Assembly (NCBI GenBank): GCA_041394845.1
Contig: JAWKHL010000001.1
Location: 1,488,001-1,552,000, forward strand
Direction of reading: 5' to 3'
DNA: 64,000 nucleotides
Source of the DNA: JAHCHG01 sp041394845
GTDB lineage: Bacteria > Acidobacteriota > Blastocatellia > Pyrinomonadales > Pyrinomonadaceae
In this document: positions 32,409 through 40,149 of the stretch, piece by piece
Layout of the letters: each line of letters starts with the position of its first letter
Numbering within the stretch: position 1 is the first letter of the stretch
Position numbers and translations under genes: made by a program
Notes under the pieces: generated by a model
The model's input: the letters and a program-made list of their open reading frames with translations, nothing else
The model's database searches: none
Told to the model about the DNA's origin: nothing

Positions 32409-33887
32409 TTAATCTGTATCGTAGGCGAGCTTATTGGTGGGAATAATTTCTTGGGCTTCGGAATTTATTGAACTTTGGTAGGCATTTCCGGCGGAGATAT
32501 GGATCAGTTCCCCTTCGAAAACATAAGCGGTTTCCCCGTGCTGTGTCGCATCGAGTCCCTCGATCTCCTGAGTTTCGCTGACCCGCAATCCGATCACCAG
32601 ATCGACGACTTTGAGAATGACCAGCGTGCCGACGACCGATAAGGCGATGGCGATTCCGATTCCGACCAGCTGGTTGACCACCTGAAAAGCATTTCCGTCA
32701 ACCAAACCGACCGCCGCATCATCAGCGAAAATGGGATTGACCGCCTTGGTGGCCAAAACACCGGTCAGAAGTGCGCCGAAAATACCGCCGATGCCGTGGA
32801 TCCCGAAAACATCCAGCGTATCGTCATAACCGAGAAGTTTTTTGACCTCACAAACCATGAAATAACAAACTCCGCCGGCCACAACGCCGAACAAAATGGC
32901 GGCCATCGGTGAGACGAATCCGGCGGCGGGTGTGATGCAAACCAAACCGGCGACCGCTCCGGAAATGGCGCCTAAAGTCGTGGGTTTGCCGTGCCTGATC
33001 CATTCGATAACGGTCCAGGTGAGCATCGCGGTGGCGGCGGCGAAATGGGTGGTGACAAAAGCGCTGGTGGCCAGCGCGTTGGCGGAAAGCGCGCTTCCGG
33101 CGTTGAAGCCGAACCAGCCGAACCAGAGCAGACCGGCCCCGATCAGGCTGAAAACCGTATTATGCGGTGTGGTCGGTTCGTTCTTGTAATCGATTCTTTT
33201 TCCGAGATAAAGGGCGCATATCAAGGCCGATACGCCCGATGAAATATGAACCACCGTTCCGCCGGCAAAATCGAGGGCGGTAAAGGTCCCGCCCAAAGCG
33301 GTCAAAAACCCTCCCGTTCCCCAAACCATATGGGCCAGCGGGAAATAAACCAGCAAAGTCCACAAGGTCGTAAAAGCCAATTTGGCGGGAAAGCGGATCC
33401 TCTCGGCAAAGGCCCCGGTGATCAGTGCGGGGGTGATGATGGCAAACATCAGTTGGAAGATCATAAAGGTTTGTTGGGGCAAAACTCCCGAATAATTGGG
33501 GTTCGGATCACCTCCGACACCATTCAAAAAGGCGAAACCGAATCCGCCGATGAAGGAATTGCCCTCCGAAAAAACCAAACTGTAACCGCAAACGGCCCAG
33601 AGAATGGTAACGATGCCGATCGAGATCAAACTCTTGAGCATGGTCGAAAGAACGTTCTTTTGCCGGACCAAACCGCCGTAAAAAAGCGCCAACCCCGGAA
33701 CGGTCATCAGAAGGACCAGAGCGGAACATAGCAATATGAATGAATTGTCGGCGTTGGTTTGGGCAGCGGCGGCCGCTTTTTCAAGATTTTCGATCCTTTC
33801 GCTCAGCTCCTGAGCCAGCGTCAAACCCGGCAGGACCATTAAAAAGACCAAAGCCTTTATGAATTTCGTTAAACGAATTGAACTCAT
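32409..33887 (-). CDS. amt: Ammonium transporter (Amt family)
   Basis: 492 residues with about 11 membrane helices after an N-terminal signal-like helix and a short coiled-coil segment (LSERIENLEKAAAAAQ). The conserved periplasmic Asp and pore His are in DFAGGTVVHISSGVSA; the second pore His is in DVFGIHGIGGIFGALLTG. It conducts ammonium across the inner membrane. A near-perfect sigma-54 promoter lies 57 bases upstream of its ATG, so it should be induced under nitrogen limitation. No glnK (PII) gene is adjacent, which is unusual for amt. Confidence 0.95.
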   Translation of the reverse strand: MSSIRLTKFIKALVFLMVLPGLTLAQELSERIENLEKAAAAAQTNADNSFILLCSALVLLMTVPGLALFYGGLVRQKNVLSTMLKSLISIGIVTILWAVCGYSLVFSEGNSFIGGFGFAFLNGVGGDPNPNYSGVLPQQTFMIFQLMFAIITPALITGAFAERIRFPAKLAFTTLWTLLVYFPLAHMVWGTGGFLTALGGTFTALDFAGGTVVHISSGVSALICALYLGKRIDYKNEPTTPHNTVFSLIGAGLLWFGWFGFNAGSALSANALATSAFVTTHFAAATAMLTWTVIEWIRHGKPTTLGAISGAVAGLVCITPAAGFVSPMAAILFGVVAGGVCYFMVCEVKKLLGYDDTLDVFGIHGIGGIFGALLTGVLATKAVNPIFADDAAVGLVDGNAFQVVNQLVGIGIAIALSVVGTLVILKVVDLVIGLRVSETQEIEGLDATQHGETAYVFEGELIHISAGNAYQSSINSEAQEIIPTNKLAYDTD

Positions 33888-33943
33888 TTTTTTTCTCCAA
33901 ATTATTTTGTGATGATTGTTTTAAATGTTCACCCCGGGGCAAG

Positions 33944-33959
33944 TGCAAGGACCGTGCCA
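33944..33959 (-). promoter_or_regulatory. Sigma-54 promoter of amt
   Basis: Minus strand reads TGGCACGGTCCTTGCA, matching the -24/-12 consensus TGGCAC-N5-TTGC with exact spacing (GG to GC 12 bases). The predicted start is near 33933 and the 5' leader is about 46 bases. Confidence 0.92.
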
Positions 33960-34044
33960 CTTTTAGTTAAAGCTAGATGAATAAAAGATTTATGCTTTAA
34001 TAATTTCAAGAATCGCCGATCTCTCTCTTTTTTTTTGGGCAGAA

Positions 34045-34064
34045 TTCCGACAAAATTGTCGGAA
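34045..34064. promoter_or_regulatory. Operator-like palindrome 1 (strongest)
   Basis: TTCCGACAA and TTGTCGGAA are perfect 9-base arms around AA. It is about 110-130 bases upstream of the amt sigma-54 start, the usual place for an enhancer site. Confidence 0.7.
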
Positions 34065-34078
34065 ATCCGTCCTTTAAC

Positions 34079-34090
34079 TACAATATTGTA
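34079..34090. promoter_or_regulatory. Operator-like palindrome 2
   Basis: TACAATATTGTA is a perfect palindrome with the ACAA-N2-TTGT core. Its centre lies 30 bases from the centre of palindrome 1. Confidence 0.6.
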
Positions 34091-34094
34091 AAAA

Positions 34095-34108
34095 CAACAA
34101 AATTGTTG
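34095..34108. promoter_or_regulatory. Operator-like palindrome 3
   Basis: CAACAA and TTGTTG flank AA. It shares the ACAA-N2-TTGT core, 17 bases from palindrome 2. Confidence 0.55.
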
Positions 34109-34141
34109 GTTTTTTAGTTACACTTTAGAAAATAAAGGTGC

Positions 34142-34153
34142 TACAATTTTGTT
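34142..34153. promoter_or_regulatory. Operator-like palindrome 4
   Basis: The ACAATTTTGT core occurs at 34143-34152, 46 bases after palindrome 3. Confidence 0.5.
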
Positions 34154-34171
34154 GTTAATAATTGAATTTAT

Positions 34172-34187
34172 TACAATTTTGTCGGAA
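34172..34187. promoter_or_regulatory. Operator-like palindrome 5, touching the regulator start codon
   Basis: ACAATTTTGTCGGAA ends directly at the ATG (34188). It repeats the right half of palindrome 1 (TTGTCGGAA) and is 30 bases from palindrome 4, so autoregulation is plausible. Confidence 0.55.
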
Positions 34188-35693
34188 ATGGATCAGAATT
34201 TGCTCGAAACCGCTTTTGAGATCAGCCGGAGTTTGACGGAACCGAACAGCCTCCGGGCCAATCTTTCGGTCATCCTTGAACTGCTCGGGAAAAATCTGGA
34301 ATTGACCCGCGCAGTGGTCCTTTTATATCAGGATGAGGCCGAAAAACTCGATCCGGTTGCCATTTTCGGTCTCAGTCTGACCGAGTTTCGAAAATTGGAA
34401 AGCCGGGTCGAAAAAACCCTCCTTTCAAAGGTTTTTGAAAGCGGCAAACCCGTTACGATCCCGCGCCTTTCGCTGGAACCCACCCTTGATTTCCTCAAGA
34501 ACTCCGATGAGGAGAGGATTTTGATCTCCGTCCCGATCCTTATCGGGCAACAAACCATCGGCGTGTTTTCCACTGAATTTCCCTACCGGAAAAACTTCGA
34601 TTTTGAAAACCGAAACACATTCCTGCTGCTCATCTCCTCGATGATCTCTCATTCGCTGATCCTGGAAAAAGCGGTTCAGGATGAAAAACAAAGGTTGATC
34701 GAAGAAAACTCACATCTCCGCCAAGAGTTGAAGGAAAAATATAACTTCGGTCAGATCATCGGAAACTCAAGCCCGATGCGGCAGGTTTACGATCAGGTAA
34801 CGCAGGTCGCCCGGTCAAACGCGACCATCCTCCTTCGGGGCGAGAGCGGAACCGGAAAGGAGATGATCGCCAACGCCATCCATTACAACAGCCTTCGTTC
34901 GAAAAAACCTTTTATCAAGGTCAATTGCGCGGCCTTGCCCGAAACATTGATCGAATCCGAACTCTTCGGATACGAAAAAGGAGCGTTTACCGGAGCCGAC
35001 CGAAGTAAAAAGGGGCGTTTTGAATTGGCCGACGGGGGAACCCTTTTTCTTGACGAGATCGGAGACCTGCCCCCACAAACCCAGATCAAACTTCTCAGAG
35101 TGCTTCAGGAACGCGAATTTGAAAAAGTCGGCGGGATCAAAACCATCAAGATCAACGTTCGCCTGATAACCGCCACCAACAAGGACCTCGAGGAGGAGAT
35201 CTCAAACGGAAATTTCCGCGAGGATCTTTTTTACCGCCTCAACGTTTTCACGATCTTTCTCCCGCCCCTTCGGGAAAGGAAATCCGATATTCTCCTTTTG
35301 GCCGAACATTTTGTCGAAAAATACGAGGTCGAACACGGTAAACGAATCCGCCGGATCTCCACACCGGCAATTGATATGCTGACCAGCTATCATTTTCCGG
35401 GAAATGTCCGCGAACTCGAAAACGCCATCGAAAGGGCGGTTTTGGTCTGTGATTCAAGCGTCATCCACGGTCATCACCTTCCTCCGACATTGCAAACCGC
35501 CGAGGTTTCCGGAACCGTTTCCAATCTTTCCCTGACGACCTCGGTCGAAGCGTTTGAAAAAGATCTGATCCAGGATGCCCTCAAATCAACCAGGGGAAAC
35601 GTGGCCAAAGCCTCCTCCTTACTCGATACGACCGAAAGGATAATCGGTTACAAAATAAAAAAATACGGGATCAACAAAAAGCGTTTTCGTTGA
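34188..35693 (+). CDS. Sigma-54 activator, NifA/NtrC-like with GAF domain
   Basis: 501 residues from the ATG at 34188; an upstream TTG at 34149 is less likely. Residues 1-165 form a GAF-type sensor (LGLSLTEF-like region, then VFSTEFPYRKNFDFENRNTF). The AAA+ domain has Walker A GESGTGKEM, the sigma-54-contacting GAFTGA loop, Walker B GGTLFLDEIGDL and an arginine-finger region FREDLFYRLNVF. The C-terminus is a Fis-type helix-turn-helix (RGNVAKASSLLDTTERIIGY). This order is that of NifA. It is divergent from amt with its sigma-54 promoter and next to glnE, so nitrogen control is inferred. No phosphoacceptor receiver domain is present, so the signal is likely a ligand or PII-type partner acting on the GAF domain. 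Confidence 0.92.
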   Translation: MDQNLLETAFEISRSLTEPNSLRANLSVILELLGKNLELTRAVVLLYQDEAEKLDPVAIFGLSLTEFRKLESRVEKTLLSKVFESGKPVTIPRLSLEPTLDFLKNSDEERILISVPILIGQQTIGVFSTEFPYRKNFDFENRNTFLLLISSMISHSLILEKAVQDEKQRLIEENSHLRQELKEKYNFGQIIGNSSPMRQVYDQVTQVARSNATILLRGESGTGKEMIANAIHYNSLRSKKPFIKVNCAALPETLIESELFGYEKGAFTGADRSKKGRFELADGGTLFLDEIGDLPPQTQIKLLRVLQEREFEKVGGIKTIKINVRLITATNKDLEEEISNGNFREDLFYRLNVFTIFLPPLRERKSDILLLAEHFVEKYEVEHGKRIRRISTPAIDMLTSYHFPGNVRELENAIERAVLVCDSSVIHGHHLPPTLQTAEVSGTVSNLSLTTSVEAFEKDLIQDALKSTRGNVAKASSLLDTTERIIGYKIKKYGINKKRFR

Positions 35694-35818
35694 TCCGCGG
35701 ATTTATCTTACTTCCCGGCCGAAAATTTTTTTCTTGCGCCCGTTTCCCAAAAAAGTTTATCTTTAAATGGTTGAAAAGGTTTCTCCCTTATTTCTGAACA
35801 ATACTCCCTATTTTTCTT

Positions 35819-38620
35819 ATGCCCCTGCCAAAAAATATAAATGGATTGTTGGAAACCCTGCCCGATCCCGAAGCCGCGGAGCGTTTCTTTCATCAGTTAA
35901 CCGAAGAAACCCCGAAGGAAGCGAGAAAACTGGGGAGAAATCCGACCTTGCTTTCCGACATTTTAACCCTTGTTTCATTTTCCCCCTTGCTGGCCACAAC
36001 CCTTCTGCAAAATCCCGAATACATAACCTGGTTGAAGGGACGGAGGGTTTCGATCAAAGTGGCCGGAAAAGAAGAGATTCTCGAATCCCTTGCCCGTTTT
36101 GCTCTGGTAAACTCCAAGGTCGAACCAAACATTTTGCTGGCCCGGTTTCGCCGCCGTGAGCTCCTCCGGATTTATCTGCGGGACATCCGAAACCTGGGAA
36201 CAATTGCCGAGATAACCGAGGAGATCTCAAATCTGGCCGACGCAATTTTGGAATACGCCCTCGGGATCGCCCGCCAGAAATTGGAAAACCGTTTTGGCAT
36301 CCCGCTTGAAACCGACGAGAAAAAGCGGGCCAAACAGGCCGAGTTTTGTATTGTTGCGCTCGGCAAGCTCGGCTCCAGAGAATTGAATTACTCATCCGAC
36401 ATTGATCTTTTATTTCTTTATTCGCATGAGGGCTCAACCTCGGGACAGAACGCCAAGGGAACCATTACCAACCGCGAGTATTTCGTCAAACTGGCCGAAA
36501 TGATCGTCAAACTGGTCGGAGACCAAAGCGGCGAAGGAGCCGCTTACCGGGTTGATCTTCGCCTGAGACCCAACGGAAGGGTCGGAGCGTTGGCCATCTC
36601 CCTCGATGAAGCCGTCCGGTACTACCGGCAGACGGCCCGGTCCTGGGAAAAACAGGTTCTCATTCGTTCACGAGCCTGCGCCGGAAACACCGGGGTCTTT
36701 CAGGAGTTTTTCAAACAAGTCGAATCCGAAGTTTTTTCTCCGGAGGAAACGGTCGAGAAGGCTTTGAGAAACGTCCGCCTTTCGAAAGAAAAAATTGATC
36801 TGGAGAAAGATGAATCCCGGGGCTTCGATGTAAAACTGGGAAAAGGAGGAATTCGGGAGATCGAATTTATCGCTCAGGCCCTGCAACTGGCTTACGGGGG
36901 AAATGACGAATGGCTTCGCGCCCCGCATACATTGATCAGCCTCAGCCGTCTGGGCGACCGACAGCTTTTGTCGGAAACCGAATTAACCCAATTGTTCGAG
37001 GCTTATTCCTTTCTTCGCCGCCTCGAACACCGGCTTCAGATGGAAAATGGTCTTCAAACCCATTTGGTCCCATCGAACCTGGAAAAACAACTTCCCATAG
37101 CTCAACAAATGGGACTTTATTTTGTGGCGGATTTTCAGAAATTTCTCGAAGATCACACCCGAAACGTCCGCGAAATTTTCACCCGAATTTTTGGTGATGC
37201 GACGGCCGAACCGAAAATCCACACCGAAAACATCGACCACCAACTAAATCAGATCGACCCGGATGAAGTCCCGACCGAGATCGAACCCGAAATTGAGGAA
37301 CTGAAAAACGAGATCGCGGAATCAAAGGCTTTTTCCGGGATAATTTCATCGCTCGAAAAATCCGAAATAAAAATCAAACTCGACAAGGAAAAACTAGAAT
37401 CGCTGAAAAGATTTTGCGATGTAACTCCGAATTTCGCCGGTTTTCTCTCCTCCAATCCCCAATTGATCAAAAGCTTTCCCAACTTCGAAGCGGATTTTTC
37501 CGAAAAAGATTACCGGGAGCTACTTTTGCGGGCCGTCGAAGCGGAAAACAACTTCGCCGGGGAACTATCGGTTTTAAGGAAAAACTGGTCCGAATTTATT
37601 TTGGAGATCGGCGCGTTCGACGTTTTCGGAAAACTCCGGCGGCCGATGACCAAAATTCTTCAAACCTGGCTTGCCGAGGCCAGCATCGAAACGGCCCTTT
37701 TTATCACCCGCCGCGAACTGGAAAGGCGTTTCTCGGTTTCGATCGAACAGTTTCCTTTTGCCGTACTTGGTCTGGGAAAACTGGGCGGCGGCGGAATGGA
37801 CTACGGTTCGGATCTGGATCTGGTTCTGATTTTCGACGAACAGACACCGTTGCCGGTTGGCGACATTTCCCATTCGGAATTTTACGTCCGGGGAGTCGAG
37901 ATTTTCGTCACAACGCTTTCGAGTCTGACCCGCGACGGCCTCCTCTATCGGGTTGATTTGCGCCTTCGCCCCGACGGAAAGAACGGGCCGCCAGCGATTG
38001 GGAAAAAGGCTTTTCTAAATTATCTTGAGATTCGTTCCGCCATCTGGGAATGGCTGGCTTACGTCAAACTTCGCGGCGTCGCGGGAGATCTAAACCTTGC
38101 TCTCGCCACCGAACATCAGGCCCGGAAGATCATCCACGACAACGCCCGAAAGGCCGATATCGATGAGATCAGAAAGGAAACCTGCCGGGTCCGTAACCGT
38201 TTGGAACAGGAGAAATCCTCCCGCCGAAAAGGAAAGGAGATCGACATCAAATTCGGCGAGGGAGGAATGCTCGATGTTTATTTCGCGCTTCGTTTTCTTC
38301 AGTTAAAAGACTATGTTCCCGATGACGGCGAAAACCGTTCGACGATCTTTACTTTGAAAAAACTTTGCGAAAATCAATCTCTCACCGAAAGGGATTATCA
38401 AAACTTCAGCGAGGGGTATAAATTTTTGACCGAACTCGACCATAATCTGAGACTCTCGATCGGCCGGTCGACCCGTTTGCCGCTGGGAAATAAAAAAACA
38501 CTGGAAAAAATTGCCGACCGGATGAAGCTCGGTTCAACCGCCAATATGCTGGAACAACTCCATCTGCACCGGTTAAATATTCGGGAATCCTTTGAAAGGG
38601 TTTTGACCAACGGGGTGTGA
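35819..38620 (+). CDS. glnE: Bifunctional glutamine synthetase adenylyltransferase/deadenylase
   Basis: 933 residues, the normal GlnE size. Two nucleotidyltransferase domains are visible: ALGKLGSRELNYSSDIDLLF near residue 180 and LGKLGGGGMDYGSDLDLVLI near residue 655; both keep the G-S-D-x-D metal motif. Helical GlnE/GlnD-type domains follow each (VDLRLRPNGRVGALA and VDLRLRPDGKNGPPA). The N-terminal half normally removes, and the C-terminal half adds, AMP on glutamine synthetase in response to PII. It lies 125 bases after the sigma-54 activator gene, forming a nitrogen control locus with amt. Confidence 0.95.
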   Translation: MPLPKNINGLLETLPDPEAAERFFHQLTEETPKEARKLGRNPTLLSDILTLVSFSPLLATTLLQNPEYITWLKGRRVSIKVAGKEEILESLARFALVNSKVEPNILLARFRRRELLRIYLRDIRNLGTIAEITEEISNLADAILEYALGIARQKLENRFGIPLETDEKKRAKQAEFCIVALGKLGSRELNYSSDIDLLFLYSHEGSTSGQNAKGTITNREYFVKLAEMIVKLVGDQSGEGAAYRVDLRLRPNGRVGALAISLDEAVRYYRQTARSWEKQVLIRSRACAGNTGVFQEFFKQVESEVFSPEETVEKALRNVRLSKEKIDLEKDESRGFDVKLGKGGIREIEFIAQALQLAYGGNDEWLRAPHTLISLSRLGDRQLLSETELTQLFEAYSFLRRLEHRLQMENGLQTHLVPSNLEKQLPIAQQMGLYFVADFQKFLEDHTRNVREIFTRIFGDATAEPKIHTENIDHQLNQIDPDEVPTEIEPEIEELKNEIAESKAFSGIISSLEKSEIKIKLDKEKLESLKRFCDVTPNFAGFLSSNPQLIKSFPNFEADFSEKDYRELLLRAVEAENNFAGELSVLRKNWSEFILEIGAFDVFGKLRRPMTKILQTWLAEASIETALFITRRELERRFSVSIEQFPFAVLGLGKLGGGGMDYGSDLDLVLIFDEQTPLPVGDISHSEFYVRGVEIFVTTLSSLTRDGLLYRVDLRLRPDGKNGPPAIGKKAFLNYLEIRSAIWEWLAYVKLRGVAGDLNLALATEHQARKIIHDNARKADIDEIRKETCRVRNRLEQEKSSRRKGKEIDIKFGEGGMLDVYFALRFLQLKDYVPDDGENRSTIFTLKKLCENQSLTERDYQNFSEGYKFLTELDHNLRLSIGRSTRLPLGNKKTLEKIADRMKLGSTANMLEQLHLHRLNIRESFERVLTNGV

Positions 38621-38712
38621 CAGTCCGACAAAGTGTCACACAACAAATTCCGATCCAATCCGTTATTTGTTTCTATTCATATAGTTTTTTTACTTTTCAA
38701 CAAAAAAAACAT

Positions 38713-39441
38713 ATGAATGAAAGAAAAGTCCCGATCCACTCCCCGTTCCTCGCGACCCGATTTCGGTTGATTGCCTTTATTTTCATTTTTCTGATGGCCC
38801 CGGTAATCTCCGCCGCTCAAACCGAGATCCTTCGAAACAACGAAATTATTCTATTGTCGCGGGCCGGTTTGTCCGCCGAATTGATCATCCGCAAGATCCG
38901 CGATTCGGCCTGCGAATTTGACACTTCCACCGAGGCTTTGATCGATTTGAAAAAATCCGGTGTGGCCGATGAAGTAATCTCTTTGATGCTGGAAAAAACG
39001 GCCGAAGCCAGAATTCCCGATCCCCCGGAATCAAAAAACGAAAGTTCCGAAAATTCTCAAGGATATTCCGACAGCGTTCCGGTTTCAAAGAGTTATTCGT
39101 CCGATCCGGCAATCGATCCGAAAGAAGCCCTCCGATCCGCCCGAACCATCGCCATCGAAAAATCCTCAATTCACCCCTCTCGCCAGGCCCTCGAAAAGGA
39201 ACTCCTCAAGCGCCCCGAATGGAAGAACCTGCATCTTAACATCGTCCGGTATAAGGAAGGAGCCGATCTTTACATCGAGATCGGCTACGTTCCCCTTTCC
39301 TGGATCACACACCGTTACGCCTGGAGGGTTTTCGATAACCGGAGCGGAACGGTTATAGTCGCGGGCGAAACCACCTCCTGGGGCAGTTTGGCAAAAAATC
39401 TGGCCCGGGAAATTACAAAGAAGATGGACAAATTCCTTTAA
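38713..39441 (+). CDS. Secreted hypothetical protein
   Basis: 242 residues from the ATG at 38713. A signal peptide (LIAFIFIFLMAPVISAAQ) precedes a repeat-like helical segment: NNEIILLSRAGLSAELIIRK, then TEALIDLKKSGVADEVISLM. That segment is a small motif common in exported proteins of related bacteria. A Ser-rich linker follows, then a C-terminal domain of about 100 residues with IEIGYVPLSWITHRYAWRVF. No enzyme motif is seen. Confidence 0.7.
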   Translation: MNERKVPIHSPFLATRFRLIAFIFIFLMAPVISAAQTEILRNNEIILLSRAGLSAELIIRKIRDSACEFDTSTEALIDLKKSGVADEVISLMLEKTAEARIPDPPESKNESSENSQGYSDSVPVSKSYSSDPAIDPKEALRSARTIAIEKSSIHPSRQALEKELLKRPEWKNLHLNIVRYKEGADLYIEIGYVPLSWITHRYAWRVFDNRSGTVIVAGETTSWGSLAKNLAREITKKMDKFL

Positions 39442-39824
39442 TGATCTTTTAATTTCAAAAAAAAGGGCGATCTCAAAAAACGAAATCGCCAAAGGAAAAA
39501 TAATTCGGTTTTAGAAAAAAACTGAAAGGGAATTGAAAAAGCCGAATTCCCTTTCAGTTTTTCGCTTATTTTCGGTTTGTCAGAAAAAACAAACCGGCTG
39601 AGGAAAAGGTTAACAAAAAGTGAGACTTTGTTAACAAAATAGTGGGAGTTTTTTGCCGACCAAGTGGGAGCAAGTCAGCTATTTTAATTATCGGCACATT
39701 GGAAAAGAACTTTAGTAATTTTTTTTATTTTTTTTTTCGATCCCTTAAACCTTCTGTTTTATGTAATTTGATCTTTAAACTCCGCTTCCAATTTTTTTTT
39801 TGACCCGAACAGTTTCGGGGATAT
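39442..39824. other. Intergenic region, 383 bases, with hairpins only
   Basis: It contains a GGCGAT/ATCGCC hairpin near 39466-39490 and the strong 18-bp stem listed separately at 39517-39562. The remainder is A/T-rich with poly-T runs near 39720. No open frame with a ribosome binding site was seen. Confidence 0.6.
39517..39562. terminator. Strong bidirectional terminator
   Basis: AAAAACTGAAAGGGAATT and its exact reverse complement form an 18-bp stem around GAAAAAGCCG, with A-runs and T-runs at both ends. It lies between two convergent genes. Confidence 0.9.
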
Positions 39825-40016
39825 TCATGCCTTTTCATCCTCACCCGGAACAAATTCAAACCAGCATCTGGAACAAAAAATATGTTTTCTTCTTTGAAAT
39901 GGGCTGAATTTTACGTTGAGGGGTAGTTTTTTAGCCAACATCTTTTGTTCCTCGGTCAATTCATTCCAGGTTTTCAATTTTTGCCAACCGCATTTCGGAC
40001 AATCTTTTTCTTTCAT
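39825..40016 (-). CDS. Small zinc-ribbon protein
   Basis: 63 residues with CPKCGW near the N-terminus and CSRCWFEF near the C-terminus, forming a four-cysteine ribbon around TWNELTEEQKMLAKKLPL. The protein is hydrophilic and cytoplasmic. The function is unknown. Confidence 0.7.
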   Translation of the reverse strand: MKEKDCPKCGWQKLKTWNELTEEQKMLAKKLPLNVKFSPFQRRKHIFCSRCWFEFVPGEDEKA

Positions 40017-40149
40017 AATAGTTTTTTAACTCATCGCTTTTTTCATCGCAAATATTTTTGACGGCCCTTTACTCTTTGAGTTTAAGGTTTAAATGTTTAG
40101 AATCTTACAAAGCGCTTTTAGTTCCAACATTTCGGGAAAACAAAAATTA

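Noticed and set aside
34149..34187. TTG start at 34149 for the sigma-54 activator
   Set aside because: It would place the operator-like palindromes inside the coding sequence, and no ribosome binding site precedes it.
39466..39490. GGCGAT/ATCGCC hairpin as a plus-strand terminator
   Set aside because: The stem is short, the loop long, and A-residues rather than T-residues follow.
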